From Emiliania huxleyi CCMP1516 (lineage: Eukaryota > Haptophyta > Isochrysidales > Noelaerhabdaceae): a stretch of DNA of 64,000 nt. Below are positions 49,226 to 60,600 of this stretch, piece by piece. The notes beneath the pieces are model-generated. The model searched no databases and had not been told where the DNA came from. It worked only from the letters and a program-made list of their open reading frames with translations. The stretch spans positions 108,141 to 172,140 of the forward strand of contig NW_005200417.1 of NCBI RefSeq assembly GCF_000372725.1, written 5' to 3'. Position 1 is the stretch's first letter. Every line of letters begins with the position of its first letter. The position numbers were made by a program, and so were the translations under genes.

Positions 49226-50406
49226 CAGCGGCCCAAGCCCAAGCCCAAGCCCACGAAGCTCGACACCGCGTCGGCGCTCTCGGACCCTCTCCTCACTAGC
49301 GGGCCCCGTGCCGCTGTGAGCTCAAGCTCAGACGAGCGGCGCTCGCTCATTGTCTCCCTTCTCACTCTGGTGCTGTCCATCCCTGCGCTGATTGGGGCCT
49401 GATGCTGGCCTGCCCTCGTGATCGGACTCGTCAGCGGCACAGTCACTGCCGCTGCCCGAACACTTGGGCACATCATCTCGTTTTGTATCACGGCGATGAT
49501 GCTTCTCTTCCTCGGAGTATACCTCTACCGCGCTGCGTCCACAGGCTCGCGTGCTTGGTTGGAGGCCCGCTCTCAGCGACTTGGACCTTTTGCCGTCCTC
49601 TGCCTTGCGGGTCCCCTCATCCTCGCCGACACAACGAGACACTTGCTCCAGGACTACGGGGTCTGGCATGGCTGCGGCAACAACCAGTACTTCTCGCGCA
49701 TCAACACCTCTGACCCGTTCCCCGATGCGTGCTTCTGGTCGTCCAGTCAGTACAGATGCTCCGTGCCCTGCTGCGTGCCCGTGTGGCGAGAGCAAGCCAA
49801 TGGTACCTATGGCTGGACACCACCCACGCCGGAGAAGACCTCGCCGAAGTTTGCCACGCTAGCCTCCAACGGCCGCGAAGTTTACTTTCCGCGAGGCTTC
49901 GACTTTGATGCGCCGCAGCCATACCGTCTCTACACGGCTCCGCTCGTCCTGTTCGAAGACAGTACGGTGCTCCTCTCGCGCCCGCCGGCGGCCCCAGCCG
50001 TTCGCCAGGCCCCTCCCAACCCGCTCTCATGCCCCTCCCCCGCGGCCAGGTCAATTCTCTGGCTCAGCCGCCAGTACGAGAGTCCGACTGCCTGTACGGT
50101 GTGAACGCTGCGACCGGCTACTGCAACGCCTTTGACGAGCACACAGCCGCGACGTGCTCGTGCGACTCGTGTGAGCCGAACGAGACTCTGTTCCGCCTGT
50201 CGCCGATGGGCTGGCTGTTCACCTTTGCCTTCACGTGCGCGCCGCCCGTTCGCCAGCACGATTGCCTGTTTTCCCCATCGAACGTGTACGTCGGCAGGTA
50301 CTCTGGCTTTGCGCTCTTGTCGATCGCGGTGCTGTGGAACGCCAACATTCTGCAGAAGCTCGGCGACGTTGCTGCCAAGTGGCGAGAGCTGCGCGGGCGC
50401 ATGTAG
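49226..50406 (+). CDS. Cys-rich multi-pass membrane protein, function unknown
   Basis: Not recognised. Helices near the start (SLIVSLLTLVLSIPALIGA, then IISFCITAMMLLFLGVYLY, then PFAVLCLAGPLILA) precede a Cys-rich loop (HGCGNNQYFSRINTSD, CFWSSSQYRCSVPCCVPVW) with N-glycosylation sites. After a GT-AG intron at 49967-50049 comes a second Cys-rich part (CSCDSCEPNE, CAPPVRQHDC) and a last helix near FALLSIAVLWNANILQK. No in-frame ATG was found upstream, so a 5' exon is missing from the model. An in-frame TGA at 49400-49402 lies between two helices; either a short intron (for example 49372-49434, GC-AG) removes it or it is decoded as selenocysteine. Confidence 0.5.
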
Positions 50407-51222
50407 CTGGGGCATGCAGGGCCCTCGTGCTGACGCCGTGCGGCGAAACGCTCACTTATCCCAAGCTCGCCGGTATGAAGCCCGCGCGACCACACCCCGC
50501 CATCGGGGTCTCGCGTTCGGGCTGAGATATTCGCGGCGAGCATGGCGCATCTGAGGGAGCAGAGCGCTGCACGCGCGGCGAAGAGGAGGTGCCTGATTTT
50601 CTACACGATCTTAAAAATCATGTGAGCGCAGCGCCATACGCATACCCACAGGCGGCGGTAATTTCCGCTTCCGTCAATAACAAGTTGAAAGAGGCGCTTG
50701 TGTGTGAACGATCCCCCTCCGCGCGTCACATATATATCGATGACGATGTACGATGATCGAGACCACTTGAGCGCATATCTAGAGACCAGCGCGCTGCGCC
50801 ATAGGAGGTATTTCCTTCTCAATAACTAGGTCTGTGAAGGGGCTTCCTCCAGCACCGCCACTCGCAACAGCTCTCGCGCGCCGCCGTCTGTGGCGACGCG
50901 CAGAACACGACATCAACAACGCTGCTCGCATAATGCGTGTCGCGCACTCATTGTCATTCATGACCGGTCTCAATGTCCCACCCCCCTGCGCGCGGGCCTT
51001 CTAGGCCCGCGGGTAGTCTCCCCCCATCCCCAGGGCCTCCAGGGCTCGCACCCCTCAACCTCTCTCATAGACCGGCGCACAGCGCTATATACACGAGGAA
51101 TTTCCTTCTCAACCAGTGCGCAGTGTTAGTGCCAGTGCGCGCCAGTCCCGTGCCCAGTATCGTGCGAGGGAGTTTTGTTGGAGCACTTGTTGTAAAATTC
51201 TTCTCAAGAAAACTGTTGAAAA
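50407..51222. other. Intergenic region, no gene seen
   Basis: No family or repeat recognised apart from the LINE that begins at its right edge. Confidence 0.4.
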
Positions 51223-51229
51223 TCGATTG

Positions 51230-53142
51230 GAAAAAGAAAACAGACAAGCCCAGGGAGGGATGGGAGGACGGCACGCCGCCACCACACAGGGATTTTAAGG
51301 AGAGGAGTGTGGTGCGGTAGCCGTCGCCCATCCTGGGGCGTCTGCTTCTTCCTATCTCTCTTCGCAGTCCCTCGCCGATTCTCGCTGCAACCTTCATGCC
51401 ACCTCGCGGTCGTCCCACTCTCGTCGTTCTCTCTCCTGTCGCTTCATCCTCTGTCGCGTCGCTCTCCTCTGCCTCGTTCTGCGACGCCTGCCGCTCCCTT
51501 GCTCTCGCAGCTTCTCCCGCCTTTCGGCGCAACTCTGCCCTCCTCGCGGCATATTTTGGCCCCTCGAGTTTATCGAGCTCTCCTCGCGCAAGGACGACTC
51601 TTCTGACGCCCACTGCGATCATTTGCCGCCAAGGCATATCGTTGCTCAGTTCCACTCTCTCTTCGAACACTTGTACCTCCACAGATGACGCTGGCGCAGG
51701 GGTCCCCTTCGGGTGCATCGTGACAGCTGACGACGGGATTACCACTGGTCCTCCTCGGGTTCGTCTTCCCCGGCTTCCACCCGTCCGGCTCTACGTTCAG
51801 TACGTTCGGCGTGGCTCACCCTCCATGCCGTGAACAGGCGCTTTATCCACCCTATATTCTTCTCTCTCTCCTCTGCCCGTGCCTTGGTCTTGTCGTTGTT
51901 TCCTTTCGCACCCATGCCTGTATGGCGATCGAAGCTGCCTTCCCCACTACCTGTAGTTCACTCGTCACCTCTCCTGCGAGCTCCCCTCTCTTTCTTTCGG
52001 GTATGGAGTCCGTGAGTGCGGGCAGCGTGCAGGCAATCAATCACGGGCGCTATTTTGTCGTACTCCTCTTCGACGAGCGCTCCAAATCTAGACCCCATTG
52101 CCTTTAAGGAGGCTGCCCTCGCGGTCACGCGACTCAGGAAAATGGCTGTGTCTTTTGAGTCAGGCGCCGCCCGTTCGACTCTTGCTGTCGCCCTCGCCGT
52201 GTGTTTGTCAGCTTCCGCATGAAGTAACGCGCCTCTTCCTTATTTCCAGCGCATTTGCCGCTCAGTAGGTGCGCCAACGACGCCTGTGGTGGCTCACTGC
52301 CTTCTCGTGTCCAATCGTCCCAGTCCTCTCCGTTCTCCAATTCTCCTCCTTGCCTCGCGCGCCTCTTTTGCGGCCTCGTCCCTAGCCGCCTTGCACGCCC
52401 TGCATCCCCAAAACGCACTCCTCGTGGCGGGGCCCCTCATTCCCCGTTTGTTTTCCCCCTCTAGAATGCGCCTGTGGTGTGCCCCATGTGGCACCCCGAC
52501 CTGTTGTCTCACCCTGGCCCCCAAGATCGTTTTGGTCGTCACATTGTGATCCCCGACGTCGTCAAATGTCGCTCGCCTGTCCTTCCCCCCGTTCTCGTCT
52601 GGTAATCTCATCTTATTATCCCATCGATGCTTGAGGCTGGCTACTGCCACTTGTTCTTCGCTCCACAGCCGTCCCGCCACCCCTGCCGTGTGCGATCCCG
52701 GCCTCACCGTCTTTCGATATTGCTCGCACACCCACTTGTGTGCGCTCTGACACATGTGCCCATACGTCCGTCGGTCCACTATCTCCCTCTTCTCTGTGTC
52801 CTCTGCCGCCTCCCTTCGCGCCGTGTACATGCATGGCCGAGTTCGCACCGCGTCCCGCACCACTTTTGAGGCGTCCTCTGTGTCGTTATTTCCGAGGTAT
52901 GCTGCTGTCGCCACCGCGTCGGCGTATGCGTTGCAGGCTTTTCCCACGTGTGTGCTGGCACCCACATGAAGACCACCGCCTTTAGCTTCGATCTATAGGA
53001 AGCAATCGCCTCTAGGAGACCGCCTCTCTCCCAGTCCCTCAGGCCTTCTGGCATCCCTTTGCGGTGTGCGCGCACTGCGTCACGGATTTTTCTCTGATCA
53101 CGGCGTGTGCTCCAGCCCTTTTCCTGTCCTTCGCACGACATG
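51230..53142 (-). mobile_element. LINE copy with RNase H domain, 5'-truncated
   Basis: The longest copy of the family (about 1.9 kb). On the minus strand the 5' part encodes the end of an RNase H domain: LKAVVFMWVPAH, and in the next frame VGKACNAYADAVATAAYLG, matching the WVPGH-x-G...NE-AD-A pattern of LINE RNase H. The basic C-terminal region shared with 26.3 kb and 15.1 kb follows, then the shared 3' end and an A-rich tail. At least two frame changes separate the pieces, so it is dead. TCGATTG at 51223-51229 and 53143-53149 is a possible short target duplication. Confidence 0.8.
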
Positions 53143-54255
53143 TCGATTGAACTCTTGCAGCGCGGTGACCTCGGGTACGACACCGCCCTCTCCAGCCTCG
53201 GCAAGCTCACCGCCGAGACGCAGGCGCGTGTGTCGCGTCGTCGCCCCTGGCGGCCGCCTGGCAGAGCTTCGGCCCGCGCTTCACGACACCGCCGCGCCTG
53301 TATTCAGGTGCAAGAGTCGCGGATGACCCTCGAGGAGAAGCGCGCTGATCTGCTCGAGGCGAAGGCTGCGCAGCTCGAGTCGGAAGTGCTCAAGCTGCGC
53401 GATCAGCACCAGCATGCGGTCCGGCAGCGTGAGGACGGCGCGGCGATGGAGTCGACGCTGAAAGAGGACCTCGTCTCGCAGGGCCGGCTGCACTCGCTGC
53501 TCGAGCAGCGGAAGAATTTGGCCGCCTCCGCCATGGGCTCGGACGAGGACGACGACCTCGACTCGCGTGCCGACCACTGGAGGCACGAGGTGAGGGCTCT
53601 CCCCGCCTGCCCAGCTCGCTCGCCCGGTAGCAGCCGACTGGACGCCCTCCTGGTCGAGCAGGTAGCGGCAATGAAGCTCAGAGTGGAGCAGGTGGGCGAA
53701 GCCATCCAGGAGGACAAGAACAAGCGGGCGTCGAGCGCCCTCTACCAGCTGCGCCACTCTGACAGCCACTTTGGAAACTACTGCACAAAGCTCGAGAGCG
53801 TGCTCGAGCCGTACCAGCAGGCCCGCGCCGCGAATCCAGCGGGCGGCCTGTCCGAGAAGGACGAGGCGGACGTGCTGCAAAATGTGCGAGAGGTGTTTGG
53901 CGTCCTGTGCGACGACCCCGAGTCGGGCGAGCCCGGCCTGTGGAGCCTGGCCGTCGATGAGATCAATCGGCTGGCTCCATTCGGCCACGACGCCATCATG
54001 AGTGTCCTCAAACTGCCAGCTCGCGACGACGACTCTGCCTCCGACGTTTCGATGGACGAACACGAAGACCGCTCCGTCTGCTCTGGGTACGCATCCTCGA
54101 CGCCAAGCCATGCGCGTAGCGCCGCACCAGCGCCACTCGGCATTTTGGCGGCCAACATCTCGGCCGCCGCCACCTCGTGGCACGGTGTCGTGGCAGCCAA
54201 CGTCGCACAAGCTTGCGCCGAGGAGGAGTCTGCTGGCGTTGCCGACCCAGCATGA
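53140..54255 (+). CDS. Coiled-coil protein, 319 residues, unknown function
   Basis: Starts at the ATG at 53140, immediately beside the LINE. Exons are 53140-53223, 53308-53589 and 53662-54255. The first intron is GC-AG and the second GT-AG (72 nt); both are phase 0. EEKRADLLEAKAAQLESEVL and the following heptads form a coiled coil (about residues 35-130). A globular helical region follows with LYQLRHSDSHFGNYCTKLES and VREVFGVLCDDPESGEPG. The tail is Ser/Ala-rich and acidic (DEHEDRSVCSGY). No family is recognised. Confidence 0.6.
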   Translation: MSIELLQRGDLGYDTALSSLGKLTAETQARVSRRRPWRPPGRASARASRHRRACIQVQESRMTLEEKRADLLEAKAAQLESEVLKLRDQHQHAVRQREDGAAMESTLKEDLVSQGRLHSLLEQRKNLAASAMGSDEDDDLDSRADHWRHEVRALPACPARSPGSSRLDALLVEQVAAMKLRVEQVGEAIQEDKNKRASSALYQLRHSDSHFGNYCTKLESVLEPYQQARAANPAGGLSEKDEADVLQNVREVFGVLCDDPESGEPGLWSLAVDEINRLAPFGHDAIMSVLKLPARDDDSASDVSMDEHEDRSVCSGYASSTPSHARSAAPAPLGILAANISAAATSWHGVVAANVAQACAEEESAGVADPA

Positions 54256-55240
54256 GCTCAAAGGGCGAGGCAGCGCGGGTGAGGGGGCGAGAAGAGGAGG
54301 CAAGGGGGCACGGTGGGAGGGGGCCGGACGTTTCCATCTGTGGCCCCTCGCGTGCGCGTGGGCGTCGAACCACGACCGTCGTGCACCCCAAATCCCTCCG
54401 CTTGGACTCACCCAGACGCCCTTTCGCCCCGCTTCCTTCGCGCCTCCGACTGTGTTCGACGCCTGTCCGTGGCTCTGTGTGTGGCTGGTGCGTGTGAGGT
54501 GTGACGTGTGTGGGGTGTGGCCCAAAAAGCAAAATGTGGCCGCACGAGAGTGTTGTGACTCTCTCAGTATATGCAAGCGCGGGAATGGCGATCGGGTTTG
54601 GAGAGGGCGCGGTACCGAGGCAGAGCCGAGAGAGCCACACACCGCGCCTCTCGCTGGGCTCTCGCGGTCTCGCCCCCACCCGCCCCCCGCACGGCGCCGC
54701 CGCGCGCGCACCGCAAATCTCACATATCTCTCCGCGCGCAAAACCGCATCTCGGCCCGCCATCTCCTTTCTCGCGGCCGCCTCACGTCCTGCTCTCCGCC
54801 TGCCATACATCGAGATCTCTGCGGGACACCAGTAGATTTGTTGAGTGGAGATCGTAGATGCCGATCAGAGATCTTCCACACACAGCATCTCTCACAAAAC
54901 TCAGAGATCTTTAACTGAAAATAGAGATCTTGAGCTGCCGCCATCGGCACCTCGAGATCTCAGGCCGGAGACGGAGAGGTTGACTTCGCGCCAAAGGCGC
55001 CTCGAGAATCGTGTGGCCGACTGGAGATTGCAAAATGGCGCGAAAAGAGGGTGGAGATCCGCTTGAAGGTGTGAAAGGAAAAGAGCATCCCCTTGGAAGG
55101 ACGTCGACCCCCCCCCCCCCCCCTGTGACACGCCTCCCCCACGAGATTGGAGATTGGAGATCGGAGATGAAGATCGGAGAACGCGCCTCCTTGTTATATG
55201 AGCGCGCCGCGATGGAGCTCACCTCGTTGTGGTCTCTGGC
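54256..55240. other. Intergenic region with GAGATC repeats
   Basis: GAGATC and GGAGAT words recur from 54845 to 55175. A C-run lies at 55109-55123. No gene seen. Confidence 0.5.
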
Positions 55241-55765
55241 ATGACCGAGTTCGCCGCGAACCTGTATCCTCTAAAGACCGAGGAGGAGCTCGTGGCGCTC
55301 CTGAGCGGCATGCACCACTTCCCACCTGGCGTGCCTGAGCGTGCCCGTCGCGTCCATGAGCGGCTGCCCGCCGGGTCGGCACTCTGCTCCTCTGATGTCG
55401 GCGTGCTGATTGACCGGCTCGACACGGAGGGAGGCCTTGGCGGGTTGTACAAGCATCTCGCGCACACAAGGAGGACCCTCTACATTTCGTTCCGAGCACC
55501 AACACGGAGGCCGCGGAGCAGGCGTGTCGAGCCGCCCTCTCGCCCTGGCCTGCACGCGCGTTGCCCCCTTGTCACATGTGCGAGATGCACATGCACATGC
55601 ACAACACATGTGCATGTACATGTGCAAATCCGCCTGCATAGGCCTTCGTCTTTCTCGCTCGCTCGAAGCACATCTTCCGCCACAACGTGCCACATGAATG
55701 AGGCGTCCTCCCCCCCCCCCCCCCTTCCTCCCCCCCCCCCCCCCTCACACAAAATTAGTTGTTGA
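55241..55765 (+). CDS. Small hypothetical protein or gene fragment
   Basis: From the ATG at 55241 about 85 residues look protein-like (EFAANLYPLKTEEELVALLS, DVGVLIDRLDTEGGLGGLY). After that the frame becomes Arg-rich and runs into C-rich and CATGTG-repeat sequence, so the real end or a splice site is probably near 55470. It lies inside the GGAGAT inverted repeat and may belong to a mobile element. No family recognised. Confidence 0.3.
   Translation: MTEFAANLYPLKTEEELVALLSGMHHFPPGVPERARRVHERLPAGSALCSSDVGVLIDRLDTEGGLGGLYKHLAHTRRTLYISFRAPTRRPRSRRVEPPSRPGLHARCPLVTCARCTCTCTTHVHVHVQIRLHRPSSFSLARSTSSATTCHMNEASSPPPPLPPPPPPSHKISC
55706..55745 (+). repeat. Poly-C tracts
   Basis: Two C-runs separated by TTCCT lie just before an AT-richer spacer. 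Confidence 0.9.
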
Positions 55766-56458
55766 TGGCAGCGCGAACCACATATCTCCGATAACGCCCC
55801 CAGTTCGGCGTACATAGACCGCGCGCGCAGCGCGCTCCGTGTTTGCATACCGCCCTGGCGGACTCGTTTACACTTCCTAGCTCAAGCCAGGCGCCGCAGT
55901 GCGCAGGCATAAAGAGGAGCGCAGATTAAACTGGCGCCGCAGGCTCCCCGGGCCGTCCGCGCACCAGTCACCTTTAAAAAACAAAAAGATCATCACAGCG
56001 GCCTCTGTGATCTCCAATCTCGCCGGATCCAGTTTAGATCTCCGATCTCCATCTCCAATCTCCAATCTCCAATCTCGATTCGGGGGGCCGGGGGAGGGGG
56101 GGGCTCGAACCTTCAAGGAGACGTGCGCTATGGATTCCATTGAGGCCCATTCACACGGTCACACACCGCACTCTACTACTCTCTCGCAGAGATCTCGATT
56201 ACTCCCGCCTGCGCTGGACAATAATGATAAATAAATTAGGACACGTTGCCTCTCTCGGCTGGTGACTCGTGCGGAGAGATCGCGCGCGTGCGACACATCG
56301 CACTGAGCCCTTCCGACCCCCGGAGAGACGCACGCACACATTACACTTTCCAGGGCCGTCGCCCCGGCACAATAAACATGTCCAAAGCCTCGTCCGCCGT
56401 TTGTGTCGCGCTACCAGGGGCCAGCGTGAGCTCGCGCAGAGTCCCCGCCAGAGTCCAC

Positions 56459-58226
56459 CTACCGGCAGCGAGACCACACCGCCGAGTTGCACTTGAAGCC
56501 CGAGCCAAAGCCGAGCTGCATCACCTGTGCGGCAGGGCGGAGGGCGGAGGGCGGTGAGGTGGGCGGTGCAGACGGCGGCGAGCGGCGGCGGGGGCGCGCC
56601 TTGTGGCCGCGGCGGATGTTTGCGTGCTCCTCGATGTAGCGCAGCTCGTACCAGATCGAGGAGGAGGAGGTGTTGCCCCGCTCGCGCAGCACGGTCCGGC
56701 TCGGCAGCATGTCGTCCGGGTCGAGCTTGAGGTTCTTCTCGATGCCGTCGAGCACCGCGCGGCCGCCGGCGTGGATGCAAAAGTGGTCGATGGCGGCCTT
56801 GAAGGAGGGGAGGTACCGCTTGGGCGAGCGCCTCAGCAAGGACCACACAACGCGCAGCTGCTCCGAGAGGGGAAGCACGAGCGGGCCGAGCTGCGTCAGG
56901 TTGACCTTCATCGCGTTGCCCGCCACCTCGACGATCTTCTTGGAGAGCCGGACGCCCGTCGCGCCCGAGCCGTCCTCGCACTGGAAGACGGCGGAGTACG
57001 ACTCGTCGTCGGTGATCTGCGTGCGCACCAAGTGACGGAGGCGGTACTTTGCACGCCCGATGAGCGACGCCTTGTTTGTGAGCGCGACTGCGGCGCCGCC
57101 GCAGCGGAAGAGCGTGTTCTGCAGGAGGAAGGCCTGCGGGGGTCCGGGGGAGGGTTGGGGCGAGGCCGCCGCAGCGGGAGAGGTAGTGAGAGGCAGTGAG
57201 AGGGAGTGTTGCGGGGAGGAGTGCCTTCTCGTGGCCGTGGTAGAGGGACTGGGTGATGAGCTCGGTCGAGACGACCACCGCGAGCGAGCAGGGGTTGTTC
57301 TGCAGCAGCTCCGCCGCCAGGTCGACCGACAGGAGCGAGGCGGAGCAGCCCTGGCCGGAGAGGTTGAAGGTGCGGCAGTTGGAGCGGAGGCCGAACCGGT
57401 TGGAGGCCATCGCGCAGAGGGAGGGGGTGGGCGAGAAGAGGGAGCAGTTGATGATCAGGAAGTCCACCTGCTTCGGCTTCAGGCCCGTGCTCTCGAAGAG
57501 CCGCTGCAGCGTCGAGCAGATGACGGTCTCCGCCTCGTGCCTCGCCGCGACCATCGTCTGGTCCTGCTGCTTCGTTGGGTCCTCGCACTGCAGGATGCCG
57601 GGCGGCCACGCGGTCGCGTCGCCGGTGCCCGAGTTGCCGAGCACCTTGGCCATGAACTCGAGGTCGGGCTCCTCGTACGACTTCATCGACCGCCCAATGT
57701 TGTTCATCAGCTGCACGAGCTCCGCCTGCGACTTCTTCCACTCTTCGGGCGGCTCAAAGAGCGAAAAGTCGAGCAGGTAGACCGTCGACTTGCGCCGCAG
57801 CAGGTACGTCACCAGCGCGGCGACCGCGAGCGGCCACATCCATCCGCCGGGGTAGTTGAGGCAGGCGAGCGCGGCGTCACCCACGCGCAGCGCAGCCGCC
57901 GCCTTGGCCGCCTCCTCCACAGCCTTGCCCGCCGCCTTTGCGTACGCCTTTGGCGTCTCGACCTCGGGCTGGACCGGCCCAACGTTGCGGTAAGTGACGA
58001 CTGCGAACTGGCAAGCGAGCGCGAAGCAGGTGATCCAGAAGACTGAATCCATGTATCGAGATCGGAAGACAGACCACCAATCGCGGAGGACCGTGAGCCG
58101 CACACGGATGTCTGGCTTGTACGCCACCGCTCTCTGGGCTGTCGTCTTGGGCGAAGACGCCCTCGAGGCGCGCTCCGACGACTCGTTCGGCGCACCGCGA
58201 CGGCGGAGGCCCTCGTCTTCCGCCAT
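56459..58226 (-). CDS. 3-ketoacyl-CoA synthase (FAE1-type elongase)
   Basis: Condensing enzyme of very-long-chain fatty acid elongation at the ER: acyl-CoA plus malonyl-CoA to 3-ketoacyl-CoA. It has 533 residues. Two N-terminal hydrophobic segments (VFWITCFALACQFAVVTY and MWPLAVAALVTYLL) anchor it. The catalytic triad is readable: Cys294 in SGQGCSAS, His455 in DHFCIHAGGRAV and Asn488 in ERGNTSSSSIWYEL, with family-like spacing. The C-terminus FGSGFKCNSAVW is the FAE1 hallmark. Exons are 58226-57225, 57133-56600 and 56524-56459; both introns are GC-AG and phase 0. Haptophytes make C37-C39 alkenones, so a role there is possible but not shown. Confidence 0.9.
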
Positions 58227-58518
58227 CTGCCTCTGTGGCGATGGCTCTGAGCTCCGGCCAGGGTTGCCTTGGGCTGTTGGGCTGCTGGGCCTCGATTTCT
58301 TTTGCCTTTTTGGCGTTGGTCCTGCCTAGCTGTTACTTCACCTTCTTCCACCTTACATTTCGATAGCTCCAAGACAACTCGCAAGGGAGAAACAACTCTC
58401 GTCATCCCTGATCTCAGAAACAATCCTGTCCTGTGATGATTGAAGACTACTCGAGTTGGTCCGAGGTCCCTATCCCTCCCCCCCCTCGTCCCGCTCCTGC
58501 GAACAGCCGAACACCGAC

Positions 58519-60104
58519 CTAGCCGCGGTTCGCGTCTGCAATCTGAAGGAGGGAGTGGCAGCCCTCGACGAGCGAGGAGCAGTCGAAGCCCTGCACGAGC
58601 GCGAAGGTGCGCAGCGCCTCGTGCAGCAGCTCCGCGCCGAAGGCGTAGTCCTGCGCGAGCAGCGCGAGCTCGCCCGCCGTCTTGAAGAAGACGGCCACCT
58701 GCGCAGGAGCAGCGGCGTCAAGCAGGCACTCTCCCCCCCCCCCCTCCTCTCGCCGCGCAGGCCGACACCACCGTCCCCGGGTCCGCCGCCTCGTGGTCGC
58801 GCGTGAGCCGGGCGCGCGCGGCTCGGACGAGCGGCACGTGCGGCGCGAAGGCAGCCTCGAGCGCCGCCAGCTGCGTGGTGCGCCCTCCGTCCTGCGGCCT
58901 GCTCTGCGTCGCCTGCTCCATCTGCGTGTCCTTGAGTTGGGAGAGCAGCTCCCAGACGGACTCGAGGTGGAACGCGTCCTTTGCCGACTCGCGCTCGAGC
59001 GCACCGCGCAGCAGCGCGATCGCCTCCCTGCGGCGCGGCGCGCCCTGCGAGGCGCGCAGCTTGCCGAGCGACCCCATCGCCGAGGCGGTGAGGGGAGACG
59101 CCTGTCAGCTGACGGATGAGATCACCGGCTCAGCAGGTGCGAGCACACCCTCGGTGCACGCGAGTGGAGACGCCTCGCCACACGTCTTGCGGAAGATGCG
59201 CAGCGCCTCCGCCATGTGCTCCGCCGCCTCGTCGTCCCGCTCGAGCTTGCGCAGCGCCTTGCCGACCGACATGTGCGCCTTGGCGAGGATGGACGCGTCC
59301 CCGACCCTCCCCCCGCTCGTGTGCTCCTTCTCGTAGTGCTCCAGCGACTGCAGCAGGATCGGCAGCGCCTCGCCCACCTTGCCTACTCGAGCTCACCCGC
59401 GAGGTCTCGCCGCGCGCCAGCCGAGCACGCCCCACCCCGCCGCCCCTCCCCGCGCCCAGCCGCTCGCGCACGAGCCCGAGCCCCATGTAGATGCCTCCGC
59501 GGTTGCCGAACGAGCCCGCCTCGAGCAGCGCCACCGCCCTCTCAAAGTACTGCTCCGCCTGCTGCAGCTCGCCGAGGGACGAGTAGGTGTGGCCGATGTT
59601 TTCGCACAGCGCGGCCGAGGCGCCCACAATCTCCTGCTGCCGCAAGAAGAGGCGAAGCGCATCGCGGAAGCGGTACTGCTTCCAGCGGCAGAAGGCGGAG
59701 GACTGGAGGTGCTTGACGCGCCAGTCGCCGCCCAGCGCCTCACAGGCGTCCGCAATCTCGTCGAGCACCTCGTCGGTCCGGTTGAGCTTGTACTGCCCGA
59801 TGAGGCAGTCGAGGAGCTGGAAGGCCTGCTTGAGCGTCCGCTCGTCGCGCAGCCCGCGCCGGCGCCGCAGGTTGGCGAGCCGGCGCTCGTACCTCTCTTC
59901 CTGGGCCAGCGTCTCCTCGGGGTCAGACAGGACGCCGCCCTCCGAGTCGGCGCCCGAATCGTCGCCGCTGCCGTCGGCGGCGGAGGCAGCAGCCGGCGAG
60001 GGCGCCTTCTCCTGGGACACAGCGAGCGTCTCGAGCTCCTCGTGCAGCGGCGCCATCGGGTTTGACTTGGATGCGGCGGGCGCGCGAGCGCCCTCTTCCG
60101 ACAT
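58519..60104 (-). CDS. TPR-repeat protein, 455 residues
   Basis: Helical-repeat protein resembling kinesin-light-chain-type TPR arrays. A disordered acidic N-terminus (SGDDSGADSEGG) precedes repeats such as ENIGHTYSSLGELQQAEQYF, AKAHMSVGKALRKLERDDEA and TAGELALLAQDYAFGAELL. Exons are 60104-59456, 59382-59174, 59101-58772 and 58698-58519, closing in frame. The introns are GC-AG (73 nt), GC-AG (72 nt, start GCGTCTCC repeated at the next exon) and GT-AG (73 nt). ATG at 60104 is chosen; an in-frame stretch upstream lacks an ATG, so a further 5' exon is possible. Binding partner unknown. Confidence 0.75.
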
Positions 60105-60299
60105 GAAGGTGGCCCAAGCGTCGTCGGCGCGCCGCGTCTTTCTTTCTACAGCGTACAACAAAACGTGACAAAACCTTTAAGCTCACTGGAGAAAAGGGAG
60201 AGCGGGTTGTGTTCTCTAGGCCCTAAGGGCCCTACGCGCGTCTCTCTCTCTCTCAGTGTATGTAGCTCTTACGAACATACCTCTTTGGTTCCGACCAAA

Positions 60300-60600
60300 A
60301 ATCCGATGCCTGCCTGCCTGCCGTGCCTGCCCGGACGTGCCCGCTCGCTCGCTCCTATCCGTGCCACGCCTATCCGTGATCCTGCCGTTATCGCGCCGTC
60401 CTTGCTCCTCCCTGCCGTGCCGCTCCTTCCTCCGTGCCGCGCCGCCCTTGCCGTTTAGCCCGCCGCCCCCCCTGCCTGCCGTCCGTTACCGCCGTGCCGC
60501 CGTGCCGCTCCTACAGTGCCGTTGTCCCGCCGTCCGATGCCCTGCCTGCCGTCTGTTGCCGCCGCGCCGCCTTACCGCCGACCCTTACCGTGCCGCGCCG
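60300..60600 (+). repeat. CCGTGCCGC/CTGCCTGC degenerate repeat
   Basis: GC-rich sequence in which CCGTGCC, CCGCGCC and CTGCCTGC recur. No gene. Confidence 0.55.

Larger units (their letters stand above)
55140..56076. repeat. Inverted GGAGAT repeats, possible element
   Basis: CGAGATTGGAGATTGGAGAT (55141-55160) and the following CGGAGATGA are mirrored at about 56037-56074 (ATCTCCGATCTCC...CCAATCTCG). No target duplication was found. Confidence 0.45.

Noticed and set aside
53281-54810. 509-codon minus-strand frame
   Set aside because: Antisense to the coiled-coil gene, whose plus-strand exons close in frame; the minus frame runs on into low-complexity intergenic DNA.
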